Source: Ordospora colligata OC4
Lineage: Eukaryota; Microsporidia; Ordosporidae
Reading direction: 5' to 3'
DNA: 64,000 nucleotides
Assembly (NCBI RefSeq): GCF_000803265.1
Contig: NW_014575404.1
Span: forward strand, 1 to 64,000
Position numbers and translations under genes: made by a program. Positions within the stretch are counted from its first letter, which is position 1. The number at the start of each line of letters is the position of its first letter. This document shows, one piece after another, positions 27,658-36,602 of this stretch. The notes under the pieces were generated by a model. That model had not been told where the DNA came from. It ran no database searches and saw only the letters and a program-made list of their open reading frames with translations.

Positions 27658-29775
27658 CTATATGGATCCAGCGCTTTCGTAGAACATATGCAAATCAGCA
27701 TGTACTTCAACAATCTCGCCTGCTCGTACTGATATAATTGTATTGCATATCAGCTGTAGCATCTGCTGGCTACTGCTTGTAAGCAAGTCTTTTTCTGCAT
27801 AATCACTATCAGCATATCGTGGTGACATATTCTTTAACTTTGAGCATACAGTATAAAACTTATTGAATGTTTCTATATCCACTTTCATGACATAAGTTTC
27901 GTATATTTCCCTAGCTTTAGATGCATTGTTACAATCCATGCAAATAAGATAAATAGACCAGACAAAAAACTCCATATTCCTTATTGCAACTTGCCCAGTA
28001 TTCACAAAATATATCATGGATCCAACAAAGCTTCTACTACTCAACAATCTCCTTTTCAGACTCTCACTTAGTTTTGAATTCATGAAATATCCTATGCGCT
28101 CTTTTAACATTCTTCTATCGTTATATGCCAATTGTATTTCCACATGCTCCTCGCAGCTACCCTTATAATTTAGCACTAGCGGTCCAAGAACATCAATAGG
28201 TAGTTTCATACAAGATAAGAAATATAGCATTGCAAATGAAACTTCCTGTTGCTGAACATAATCAATGTATTGAGTGACATACTTTGAGTGTGCATAAATT
28301 AAAAGCTCTGTATCTGACCTTGGCGCTAAATGCCATTTCTTCTCATATAAATATGGTTTCAAATCATCAATCATTACAATCACATCGCTGCTTCTGTTTC
28401 TATATGTAATTAGCTTTGATATTAAAATATCTGCATATTCATGTATATTTCTGTATTTCAAGTATTCCAGCGCAGATAAAACATCAACCTCTATTAGCTT
28501 CATGATCTCACAGTCAGGTACCGATCCACAAAAGAAATATTTGATATAAAACCTTCTTTCTTCTGTATTGATTGGAAAGTCTTCATTATTAGTCTTAAGT
28601 TTTCCATTTGATAACTCAAGAAATTCATGCAATCCCTTGAAGGCACACAATTGGAAATAAACCTTCCATGGCAGTTCTGCTCTGATCATTACATTAACAT
28701 ATTCCTGCTTTCTTCCCGTGAACATTCCTTTCAATATAAACTCTACAAATCTTAATAAACATTTTGAATTTCCATCAATATCTTCTAACTCAGGCTTTCG
28801 CTTACAATCACAAATAGAATTTATCAAACACTCTTTGTATTTACAAACTCCTTCGTTAAATACCTCAAAAACTCGGCTTCTAACACAGTCACTCAAATCA
28901 AGTACTCGCTCATGCATCTCCAAGCCATTCAAAGCAATATCATCAAACGTTATCTTTTCCAACAGTTTGATTCTTACATTCTCATCATTATTGTTTATCA
29001 TTCTATTAAATGCATCTCTATTGATATAACTACAGTTATCAGCAAGTAGCATAATTACCTCTTTACTTCTATCTGCTCCATAAATACTAAACAGCTTTTC
29101 AAAATTCTGCCCACACACTGCAGACTTCAAGTACTTAACTTTGTTGCATCCTCTTATATTTCTTATACACAGGCTTTTATTCAATGTAAGACTCGAATAT
29201 ATATCAACATATTTCTTATCATCAAATCCTTCCATCAATATTTCAACAATAGGCATCGATGCTTCTTTGGTAGCTTCAATCACACTATTTATGCTTTCAT
29301 CTCTCGCAATATGTCCAAGAAGTATTTTGATTATTTCCTTCACTATGCTTTCAGGCTTTTCCTCTATTAACACAATAATCATCTCCTTCAAGTATTGCTT
29401 TGCTGCCCCAGAAACACATCCTATTAACCTAACAAGCTTCATAATCAATCCTTTGTCTGTGAGTAGACTTGACATCCTGTATTCAATGAAATTCTCTAAG
29501 TTTATCTTTTCACTAGGAAGAATTTTTATCAGCAATCCAAAGAATCTGTTCATTTCGTCCTTGCTTAGAAAGCACTTGGGTGCACTTATTCTTAGTATCT
29601 CTATGATTCCAAGTAATGTATCTACTACTTCTCCCTCGCTATTTAATTTCTTTGCAAAATATGTATGTATGTCGTCTTCAATAATGACACCCTGTGGCAT
29701 CTTTTTAAGTCTCAGGTACATTCCGAATCCTTTGCTACGAGCCTCCATCTCCCTTTCATTTTTTGTAACTTCCAT
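27658..29775 (-). CDS. PDS5: Sister-chromatid cohesion factor PDS5
   Basis: PDS5 regulates cohesin on chromosomes. The 705-residue protein is an all-helical HEAT solenoid. Near the N-terminus the segment VVDTLLGIIEILRISAPKCFLSKDEMN lines up, in my reading, with the conserved PDS5 repeat ACCLADILRIYAPEAPYT. Further on, DENVRIKLLEKI and later CVRSRVFEVF follow the PDS5 HEAT pattern. PDS5 is usually 1200-1400 residues. A condensin HEAT subunit is the main alternative. The ATG at 29775 has CCC 4 nt before it. It is divergent from the ORC1/CDC6 gene by 51 bp. Confidence 0.65.
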   Translation of the reverse strand: MEVTKNEREMEARSKGFGMYLRLKKMPQGVIIEDDIHTYFAKKLNSEGEVVDTLLGIIEILRISAPKCFLSKDEMNRFFGLLIKILPSEKINLENFIEYRMSSLLTDKGLIMKLVRLIGCVSGAAKQYLKEMIIVLIEEKPESIVKEIIKILLGHIARDESINSVIEATKEASMPIVEILMEGFDDKKYVDIYSSLTLNKSLCIRNIRGCNKVKYLKSAVCGQNFEKLFSIYGADRSKEVIMLLADNCSYINRDAFNRMINNNDENVRIKLLEKITFDDIALNGLEMHERVLDLSDCVRSRVFEVFNEGVCKYKECLINSICDCKRKPELEDIDGNSKCLLRFVEFILKGMFTGRKQEYVNVMIRAELPWKVYFQLCAFKGLHEFLELSNGKLKTNNEDFPINTEERRFYIKYFFCGSVPDCEIMKLIEVDVLSALEYLKYRNIHEYADILISKLITYRNRSSDVIVMIDDLKPYLYEKKWHLAPRSDTELLIYAHSKYVTQYIDYVQQQEVSFAMLYFLSCMKLPIDVLGPLVLNYKGSCEEHVEIQLAYNDRRMLKERIGYFMNSKLSESLKRRLLSSRSFVGSMIYFVNTGQVAIRNMEFFVWSIYLICMDCNNASKAREIYETYVMKVDIETFNKFYTVCSKLKNMSPRYADSDYAEKDLLTSSSQQMLQLICNTIISVRAGEIVEVHADLHMFYESAGSI

Positions 29776-29826
29776 TGCAGGGCGTCTGATGCTACATTTG
29801 ATACTTAATTATGCCCTAATCCAAGA

Positions 29827-30681
29827 ATGGCGATAGAAAATCTTAGAAGACTATATAACTCGTTTGCAAGACACACTAACCAAATATACTTGAGAATTGA
29901 GGAGATGTGTGCAATAAATTCATTTGTTAAGTCCGAAAAGCTTGTTCTTCACATATGTGGAAATCCAGGAACAGGAAAGACACACGTTACTACAAATACT
30001 CTAAAGTGTGAGTTTATGTACATAAATTATTATACTGAGAAGAACATTTTTGAGATTATAAAGAAAAGCACAAGCTTAGTTGTGGTTATTGATGAGTTTG
30101 ATAAATATTATCACGAAAGAAATAATGAGTGTTTACAAATGATGGCATATCTAAGAAAGAAAAACAGAAAGATAATAACGCTATCGAACAATTTGAGAAT
30201 GCCTTCTGAGGCATTGTTCTTCAAGCCATACACTTCACTAGACATGGAGTTAATTTTGAAGCAAAAAGTAACTGAACAGTATACCGAGGAGATTCTAAAC
30301 AACACCTTAATCAAAATGATTTCAAGAAGGTTTGGGCCTTCGGGTGACCTTAGGTCGTTATTCAAGCATATACAGGATGTTATAGCTGAAAAGATTTTGA
30401 TTGCTGAATCACAAATTTTAGGCAATCCATCAACCATTGACAGTTCAATAAAAACCTGCAATCATACAAATATTGCACTTCAGGACATTCAGATAGATAA
30501 AAACGGATTCTCAGATCAGCCAGGCAATTTTCATCATGAAACCATTCGGTCTCTGATATCAAACAGCAAAAAGCTTTCCAAAATAGAGATATATTCCAAA
30601 TACCTGAATGAATGCCATGAAATGAAAATACCTTCTTATGACAGAGTTGATTTTAATATTATCTATGATATGTACAATTGA
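29827..30681 (+). CDS. ORC1/CDC6-family AAA+ ATPase (replication origin licensing)
   Basis: The 284-residue protein has Walker A GNPGTGKT (about 44-51), Walker B VVVIDEFD (about 82-89), a sensor-1 LSNN, and a sensor-2 region FGPSGDLRSL. A small C-terminal helical (winged-helix-like) segment follows. ORC1 and CDC6 share this core. The absence of a BAH domain and the short length fit CDC6 or a stripped ORC1, which I cannot separate. It acts in MCM loading. The ATG at 29827 follows CCC by 9 nt, and the gene shares a 51-bp promoter with PDS5. Confidence 0.8.
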   Translation: MAIENLRRLYNSFARHTNQIYLRIEEMCAINSFVKSEKLVLHICGNPGTGKTHVTTNTLKCEFMYINYYTEKNIFEIIKKSTSLVVVIDEFDKYYHERNNECLQMMAYLRKKNRKIITLSNNLRMPSEALFFKPYTSLDMELILKQKVTEQYTEEILNNTLIKMISRRFGPSGDLRSLFKHIQDVIAEKILIAESQILGNPSTIDSSIKTCNHTNIALQDIQIDKNGFSDQPGNFHHETIRSLISNSKKLSKIEIYSKYLNECHEMKIPSYDRVDFNIIYDMYN

Positions 30682-30727
30682 GTACTCAATTACTGGTAAT
30701 TATTGAAGTAACATTGTTACGATTGTA

Positions 30728-31528
30728 TTATACATAGTACTCATGAAATGATGGATGTCTGGGTGATGTCTCGGGAAATATCATTCCGTTTTCAAACGGT
30801 CCTATCAAGAACAGTGTACGTACAGGTCCCAATACATCCATAAGATTACCAAGCACTCCTCTATCGTACGGAGATTTGGATGAACTGATGCCTTGAAATC
30901 TACTTAGATCATTCTGCTTAAGCTCTTCAATAAATGTAATGTTCAGAATAGCCAACCTCATCTGCAAATACAGGAAAATACTGGTTATTACAGTCAGAAC
31001 CATAGAAGACATTCCACAAAGTATCAGGATGTAATAATCTTTCTTTGACTCCAAGGAGATCCCATATACAAGGATCTGAACACACTTTGCAGCTGCAGAA
31101 AGAAAAACAACAAAGTTGGCTAATGCAGAAAACAATAAGAATCTGATAAAGTGTCCTTGGTTATCGTAGTTCACACAATTATTTATCCAGAAGCAATGAT
31201 GATCCATTTTCTTAATACAGTGACCGCATGAAGAGCAATGATGTGCCCGTTCTGGCCTGTAGTTTATACATTTCTTGCAGAACTTCTTGTTCTGGCACTC
31301 TTCTATCAACTTAATTGTTTGTGTGTCATAGATCACGTGTCCTCTATATGCGATTGAGAGGATGAGATATAGAACTGAAAGCATAGACAGCACAAGCATT
31401 GAATATGTGTAAACAGATCTAATATCGGAATCAGTTGGAGACACATATTTTGCAAATGAGGACACATATGTAAATGCAAGCAGCAGTATAAGAAAGCTTA
31501 ATCGGAAATTCAGCTTTATTTTGCCCAT
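30728..31528 (-). CDS. DHHC-type protein S-palmitoyltransferase
   Basis: DHHC enzymes attach palmitate to cysteines of membrane-associated proteins. The 266-residue protein has two membrane segments, then the cysteine-rich domain with CKKC, HHCSSCGHC and the catalytic DHHC followed by FWINNCV (about residues 85-130), then two more membrane segments. The four-segment layout and length are normal for small family members. The ATG at 31528 has CCC about 3 nt before it. The family member (PFA3/PFA4 type) cannot be decided. Confidence 0.9.
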   Translation of the reverse strand: MGKIKLNFRLSFLILLLAFTYVSSFAKYVSPTDSDIRSVYTYSMLVLSMLSVLYLILSIAYRGHVIYDTQTIKLIEECQNKKFCKKCINYRPERAHHCSSCGHCIKKMDHHCFWINNCVNYDNQGHFIRFLLFSALANFVVFLSAAAKCVQILVYGISLESKKDYYILILCGMSSMVLTVITSIFLYLQMRLAILNITFIEELKQNDLSRFQGISSSKSPYDRGVLGNLMDVLGPVRTLFLIGPFENGMIFPETSPRHPSFHEYYV

Positions 31529-31589
31529 CAGGGTTTGTTTATTTTGTGTTTAAAGCTCTTGGGAGGTTAAGAATGAATTGAAACGAGCA

Positions 31590-32423
31590 TCAAAGCTGTT
31601 TTGCATGTGCACTGTTATTGGAATATCTCAGTAGAGCTGAGTAATCATCTGCCCATAACGGACCAATAAGCTCGTATGAGTGCAGAGTTCTTGAGTCTTC
31701 CTTAACTATGCATCTGTTGTGTAATCTTATAGAAAACAGAATCCCATTATCGAATTGGCCTTCAGAAAGAATAAAAGGAATTATAAATGACGATGAGACG
31801 GGTGCATTGATTATACAGTCAAAAACTAGGCACATATCTATTTCTTTGACAATTAAATAGTCGTTATGCTCATTGAAGTCTATTTCGTTTTTGCTCAGTT
31901 CATGCTTCATTCCTGTAGTGATTCTTAAATCGTCTCCAAACATTAAAAAGTCATTTTTGATCTTCATGTAAAACGGTAGCCTGGTTCTTTTGTACATCTT
32001 GAATACTGACTTCAGTGCTATAAGATACTCTAGATACATCTTCTTGAAAAGCAAGGATCCATCGTTCCGTGTCTCCATATCAAATGGGAATTTGTACATC
32101 TTCTTTTCCTGAAAGTTTATGCTTTCTTCAGTGAGAAGCATGGCTGATGCAAGTATTGCATGTTTATGTTTCTTTTCCGCATGATTTATGTTGGTTTTGC
32201 TCTTTATTAGCATTGATTCAAAGACAGAGTCTTCTATCTCTGTGCGTGTGTGAAGGCTACTCTCAGGCATTTTGATTTGCTGTTTGTATATTGAGTTGGA
32301 GAGTATATCGAATGGATCGTCACTTACTCTAGTTGTCCAATCCATCCTATTTGGAAGACCGGTGGATGATTTGATGACATCTGGCGCATCTTTATCTTTT
32401 TGATGTACCATGTGATTTTTCAT
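31590..32423 (-). CDS. Candidate DONSON homologue (replisome assembly factor)
   Basis: DONSON helps assemble the CMG replicative helicase in animals. The 277-residue protein shares several spaced segments with DONSON as I know it: MDWTTR near the N-terminus (DWSLKTR-like), the FKKMYLEYLIALKS / LPFYMKIKNDFLMFG stretch, TTGMKHELSKNEIDF (TRGLREAMRNEGIEF-like), and HSYELIGPLWADD near the end (SLEITGPIMPHS-like). Order and spacing agree. Human DONSON is 566 residues, so this is a reduced copy. Codons above 32423 lead only to a TTG. The identification rests on visual comparison from memory and needs a profile search. Confidence 0.5.
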   Translation of the reverse strand: MKNHMVHQKDKDAPDVIKSSTGLPNRMDWTTRVSDDPFDILSNSIYKQQIKMPESSLHTRTEIEDSVFESMLIKSKTNINHAEKKHKHAILASAMLLTEESINFQEKKMYKFPFDMETRNDGSLLFKKMYLEYLIALKSVFKMYKRTRLPFYMKIKNDFLMFGDDLRITTGMKHELSKNEIDFNEHNDYLIVKEIDMCLVFDCIINAPVSSSFIIPFILSEGQFDNGILFSIRLHNRCIVKEDSRTLHSYELIGPLWADDYSALLRYSNNSAHAKQL

Positions 32424-32589
32424 GCAGATATCCAGGCCAGAGTTTTGCTTGATTTGATATCTAATGATATCCAATGAAGTGTGATAATTGCATTTTATGC
32501 ATTGTTCAGATTGTTGTGTATGCTTGTTGAGCTGCAATGTGTATGCTCAATTGATATTGTGATTGAAAAACTTTGCTGTGCTCGAAGGC

Positions 32590-33825
32590 ATGCCAAAGCT
32601 TGTAGACGAGCTATTAGCAGATTACGGAACGATTCCACAGAAAATAGGCAACTTCCTGATGAAAAAAAATGAAAGCACGAGTAAGAGCATATCATCAAAC
32701 ACATCTTTGTCTAATAATCAAGTGATAAATGGCCTTTCCTTCTTGATTCAGCGACGATTTGTGAGATACTTCGTGTATGAAAAGGAAGTGTACTATTCCT
32801 TGGCTAAAGAAATGATCTATCGTAGATTGCTATACTCTACTTACTACTGTGCCGTAGAAGACATGTTTGGACCAGATATTACAAATCGGTTCGTTGAAAT
32901 ACTTATTGCTGGGTTTGTTGAAATAGAATGCAATACAGCAGCGCAAGATGCGATCCAGAGCCTTGTGGATGAGGGCATTGTATGTATGCTGGGTAAAAAG
33001 GAAGCCAGTTTGTTTTCAATGGGATCGAGATGTATTGTTAAGAATGCCTCGAAGTGTACTGATGATGAAAATGATGTTAGTGTAAGCAAAAAGAATAAGG
33101 TACTGAATGGCAAAGTATTTGTGATGGTTGACTTTGATGTTCTTGATAGCATAGTTGCAAGAAATAAGATGCAGAGGTTTATTCAGAGGAAGTATTTGAG
33201 AAAATCAAAGGATATATATGCATCTATCTTGAAATGCAATCTTGTAACGATTGATGCAGTAATGGGCAATCTTGATCAAAGCATTTGTTTTGACATAAGT
33301 AGAAGCGATGTCATTTCTTGCATAAAATACTTCTGTAACAGTGGATTATTGAAAAAGAGCATGGATGGCTCCGATATGTATTTCAGAGATGTTGATGAGG
33401 AGCGAAAGATTCTGATTATAGACTGTTTCTGCAGAATACTGACAAACACCAACAAGCATGCTCTAAGACTGTTCAACATGATGATTCATCACAAAGAGCT
33501 GGAAGACAAGGATATTGCGCTTAAATCTCTCATATGTGCTAGATCGGTTAAGAAAGCGCTTATGATGCTGCATTCTAATGGATTTGTGAATCTGAAGCAT
33601 TTATCATCAAGCGAATCCAGGCCTGTGCTGCAATGGCAAGTTGATATTGGCCGGTCATCAAAAATTGTAGGAGAGAAGATAAGGAAGGTTCTTGGAGAGA
33701 TTCTATCTTCAATTAATATCAAATGGCACGTAATGAGGCCGGACGATGAAGCAAATGCAGATGAGGTTATGCAGCTTAAGAGCTTGCACAATCTGTCTGC
33801 TGATCTATTTGTTATTGGGCTCTAG
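32590..33825 (+). CDS. RPC82: RNA polymerase III subunit RPC82 (RPC3 / C82)
   Basis: RPC82 is part of the RPC82-RPC34-RPC31 initiation subcomplex of RNA polymerase III and contains extended winged helices. The 411-residue protein shows four such helix-turn-helix units, for example SNNQVINGLSFLIQRRFV near the start and SRSDVISCIKYFCNSGLLKK near residue 240, and ends with a coiled segment. Typical length is 530-650. The frame reaches upstream to a TTG, and the first ATG is at 32590. The pol III 5S rRNA gene lies 20 kb away. Confidence 0.8.
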   Translation: MPKLVDELLADYGTIPQKIGNFLMKKNESTSKSISSNTSLSNNQVINGLSFLIQRRFVRYFVYEKEVYYSLAKEMIYRRLLYSTYYCAVEDMFGPDITNRFVEILIAGFVEIECNTAAQDAIQSLVDEGIVCMLGKKEASLFSMGSRCIVKNASKCTDDENDVSVSKKNKVLNGKVFVMVDFDVLDSIVARNKMQRFIQRKYLRKSKDIYASILKCNLVTIDAVMGNLDQSICFDISRSDVISCIKYFCNSGLLKKSMDGSDMYFRDVDEERKILIIDCFCRILTNTNKHALRLFNMMIHHKELEDKDIALKSLICARSVKKALMMLHSNGFVNLKHLSSSESRPVLQWQVDIGRSSKIVGEKIRKVLGEILSSINIKWHVMRPDDEANADEVMQLKSLHNLSADLFVIGL

Positions 33826-33871
33826 ACGTGTATATGAGAAGATGATTTTGCTAGGGCTTGTAGCCTAAGAA

Positions 33872-35074
33872 ATGATTGAGAATCTGAAGCAAGCGCTTGA
33901 AAGAATAGCTGAGCTTGAAAGAAAGATTGAAAGCCAAGAGATAGTGATCAGTGCACTTGTTGCTGAAGTAAAAAAAGTCAAAGAAACAGAAGATTCTAGT
34001 AAACAGCAGGAGCGTTCAGAATGCAAAAATATTATTTCAGAATGCTTGGAAAAAAATGAGTACTACTGCGAAAGCAAAGCTGAAAATGAGTACATAAAGA
34101 AAATGGACGATAGGAATGTGTCTTTTGAGGAAGATGTTGAAGGCATATTCAAATCAAAAAAAGCACAAAAACCTTTTAAAGAAGCATTTACGGTTGATTC
34201 ATTCATAGCATATTGCAGAGATATGCATTCTTTTGGATTGATTAGTAGATCAGATGGGAAGTCAAAGAAAATGTTTCGCTGCTGCATCAAGCAGTATGTT
34301 GAAAAGGTTACTAGACATCTGATGGTGAACCTAAACGTGTATGATCTGAACACTCTATGTTCGGCATTTAATCTTCTTTGCGCAGAGATGGAATACAACC
34401 ACAAGCTTGTTATTGCACATGATATCATTTTGCTGGTTGACGATTTTTCAAGGATGCCTTTTATTGTTTCTGCGGTGTTTAACAACCAAGGGATTCATAG
34501 CGATGTACTTGGAGAAACGGTGTCGAACATTGTGATGCATCAATGTGACATTGATAGTGAGATGTATTCAGACAGTCCGAATCTCGTCAGATACTATGCC
34601 AGGATATCTGCAAATTTCGGCAATCATACAGATGTAAAGCCTCTAGGAGATATATGTAGCGATTTGATTGGTGATATACATGCATTTGAAGATGGCGAGA
34701 TCAATGAAGCGATATTTCCGCGGATGTATTCTATTAGAGCTTTGTGTCACTATATGGACTGGGATTACTCTTACAATGAGTTTGTGTGTGGAGTATTATA
34801 TCCCAGGCTAGTGGAGAGGCAGGAGGCATTATGTGCTGTTTATATGTTTTCAGTGGTGTTTAATGCATTAAGGGTATTCGGAGAAGTTGAAAGCGTGAAG
34901 ATGTCGCTCGAGAAATTGAAGGGGATGATACATGATGACTCTGAGCTTTCTGCAGTTTGTTATATGTTTGTTAAGCAAATTGATCCTGACTGTGCGGAGC
35001 AGTGGTTTAGAATGCATGGAGATAGAGTAAAAAGCGTAAGTGCCAAGTATTTAAAGGATGTACTGATATATTGA
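33872..35074 (+). CDS. Hypothetical protein, coiled coil plus helical repeat domain
   Basis: The 400-residue product starts with a coiled coil (about 1-45), then a charged linker, then an all-helical domain (about 105-395) that looks like an alpha-solenoid. One conspicuous stretch is IRALCHYMDWDYSYNEFVCG near residue 290. There is no membrane segment or catalytic motif, and I do not recognise the family. It lies 46 bp after RPC82 and upstream of TAF4 on the same strand, and the ATG at 33872 has GGG about 16 nt before it. Confidence 0.75.
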   Translation: MIENLKQALERIAELERKIESQEIVISALVAEVKKVKETEDSSKQQERSECKNIISECLEKNEYYCESKAENEYIKKMDDRNVSFEEDVEGIFKSKKAQKPFKEAFTVDSFIAYCRDMHSFGLISRSDGKSKKMFRCCIKQYVEKVTRHLMVNLNVYDLNTLCSAFNLLCAEMEYNHKLVIAHDIILLVDDFSRMPFIVSAVFNNQGIHSDVLGETVSNIVMHQCDIDSEMYSDSPNLVRYYARISANFGNHTDVKPLGDICSDLIGDIHAFEDGEINEAIFPRMYSIRALCHYMDWDYSYNEFVCGVLYPRLVERQEALCAVYMFSVVFNALRVFGEVESVKMSLEKLKGMIHDDSELSAVCYMFVKQIDPDCAEQWFRMHGDRVKSVSAKYLKDVLIY

Positions 35075-35075
35075 G

Positions 35076-35127
35076 CATGATTGGAATAAAGTGATTGAAT
35101 ACAACATGATTGGAATAAAGCGATTGA
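35076..35127 (+). repeat. Tandem duplication (period 29 bp)
   Basis: A 23-bp unit beginning CATGATTGGAATAAAG occurs at 35076-35098 and again at 35105-35127 with one T/C difference. It starts right after the stop codon of the preceding gene and lies in the TAF4 leader. Confidence 0.8.
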
Positions 35128-35182
35128 CTAGAATGCGATTTATGCATGGATCATGAGAACCGGTGTTTTTTGTACCCTTAGG

Positions 35183-36118
35183 ATGAACAAGGAGGCGTTT
35201 GATAAACTTCCTCTTGATAAGAAGAAGATTATAGAGGCAGCGTATTTCAGTACTGTTCGCAAGGAAATATGTGCGTCTCAGTTTTTTGGGGTGTGTAGGG
35301 GAGCACTGAGCAAAGATCAATTTGAAAGCCTGTTTTCAAACAATGCTAGCGCTGGAGCTGGAGCTGGACCAAGCAAGGAGCAAGAGGAAATAAAGACGGA
35401 ACACCTACAGGATATCATTCAGTACTCTGGAGTTGATCTTAAGGAGGAAGCAGACCAAATAGTAAGAGATGCGGAAACGAATGTGAACTTTGGAGAGTAC
35501 GATGATGAGGATATAAACGGCCAGATGAACACTTTACTGAATGTGCAATTATTTAGGGAATTTGTGATGAGAGCAGGAAGCTCGAGGAAGGTGATGATTG
35601 GGGAAGAGTCATTGCTACTGCTTTTCCAGGTGATCAAGCGAAAGATGATTGATTTTATTGAGAAGATGGAAAGGGCAAGCAGGAACAGGGTGGAGTATAA
35701 TTTGTCTGAGTTTATTATCAGGATAAACAATGATTTGAGTAGGCAGCTTTGGTGTCTTGAGCAAATTGAGAAGGCGGAGATGGAGAAGTTTATGATTAAG
35801 AAAGGAGAAGAAGAAGGAAAGAAGAAGGTGAAGAGGACGATTCAGGAGAGAGAGGATCTGGTGATTAAAAAACGAATGAGCAATACAGTTGCATTGGCAG
35901 CGCTAGGAATACAGCAGAAGTCATGGATGAGTGCTGAGGATGTTAGAATGAATGAAGAGAACACGTCATTCAATTCTATATATTCGCCATTTGATGAAAA
36001 AGCATTGGATCGAAAGGTTCATAACAGGACTATTACGATGAAAGACTTTTTGTATGTTCTTGAGAGGGATCGAAGATATAACAAATCGATTTTTACGATT
36101 CAGCATTATTTTAGATGA
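35183..36118 (+). CDS. TAF4: TFIID subunit TAF4
   Basis: TAF4 is a structural TFIID subunit that pairs with TAF12 by a histone fold. The 311-residue protein matches the conserved C-terminal TAF4 region: a histone-fold-like segment early on, a long charged helix (about 185-245), then ALAALGIQQKSW and a final TMKDFLYVLERDRRY segment like the VNLRDLIFCLE end of TAF4. A small Gly/Ala/Pro patch sits near residue 55. An upstream in-frame ATG exists at 35153, but 35183 has CCC six nt before it and is preferred. TAF2 is at 7.8 kb. Confidence 0.75.
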   Translation: MNKEAFDKLPLDKKKIIEAAYFSTVRKEICASQFFGVCRGALSKDQFESLFSNNASAGAGAGPSKEQEEIKTEHLQDIIQYSGVDLKEEADQIVRDAETNVNFGEYDDEDINGQMNTLLNVQLFREFVMRAGSSRKVMIGEESLLLLFQVIKRKMIDFIEKMERASRNRVEYNLSEFIIRINNDLSRQLWCLEQIEKAEMEKFMIKKGEEEGKKKVKRTIQEREDLVIKKRMSNTVALAALGIQQKSWMSAEDVRMNEENTSFNSIYSPFDEKALDRKVHNRTITMKDFLYVLERDRRYNKSIFTIQHYFR

Positions 36119-36213
36119 TATGAGACCTGAAAAGATTGAAGAAGTGTTGAGATGAACGATCTAAATTTGGAATGTTTTATGAGTTGAATTAATCGAGTGG
36201 CCTAGGTGGGATA

Positions 36214-36522
36214 ATGGAGGAGATTAAGGAAAAGTTCAAGATACAGGTGGAGATGCTTTCTGACAAAGACATAAAGAATGTTGTCAAGAAGCTTGATAAA
36301 GAAGAGCTCGATATGTTTATAGATACAATGGAGGGGAGGAATGCTGAGCTTCGGGAGAAGCTTGTGAGCTTGAAGCAAGAAGTTGTGAGGAGAATGGATA
36401 ACCATGAACTTCTGATGGAAGCAGTTGGTGAAGAGATCCCAAGAAAAGCCTTTTTATTTTTGAAGGAGTGCCTGGCTGAAGTAAAAGGAATAGCAGAAGA
36501 AGTAGTGGGTGGAGATAAATAA
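36214..36522 (+). CDS. Small coiled-coil protein, unknown
   Basis: The 102-residue protein is charged and helical throughout, with a likely coiled coil at residues 5-65. It has no cysteines and no membrane segment. A GGG run ends 4 nt before the ATG, supporting the start. Prefoldin-like or kinetochore-type small coiled-coil proteins have this appearance, but no family signature is visible. It lies between TAF4 and EDC3 on the same strand. Confidence 0.7.
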   Translation: MEEIKEKFKIQVEMLSDKDIKNVVKKLDKEELDMFIDTMEGRNAELREKLVSLKQEVVRRMDNHELLMEAVGEEIPRKAFLFLKECLAEVKGIAEEVVGGDK

Positions 36523-36602
36523 ACGATGTTTATTGAACAATAGTTTGGTTTAAGTAAGGAAAATGAACGAGCCTGATATTATTTATTGAATGCAAACCCT
36601 GA

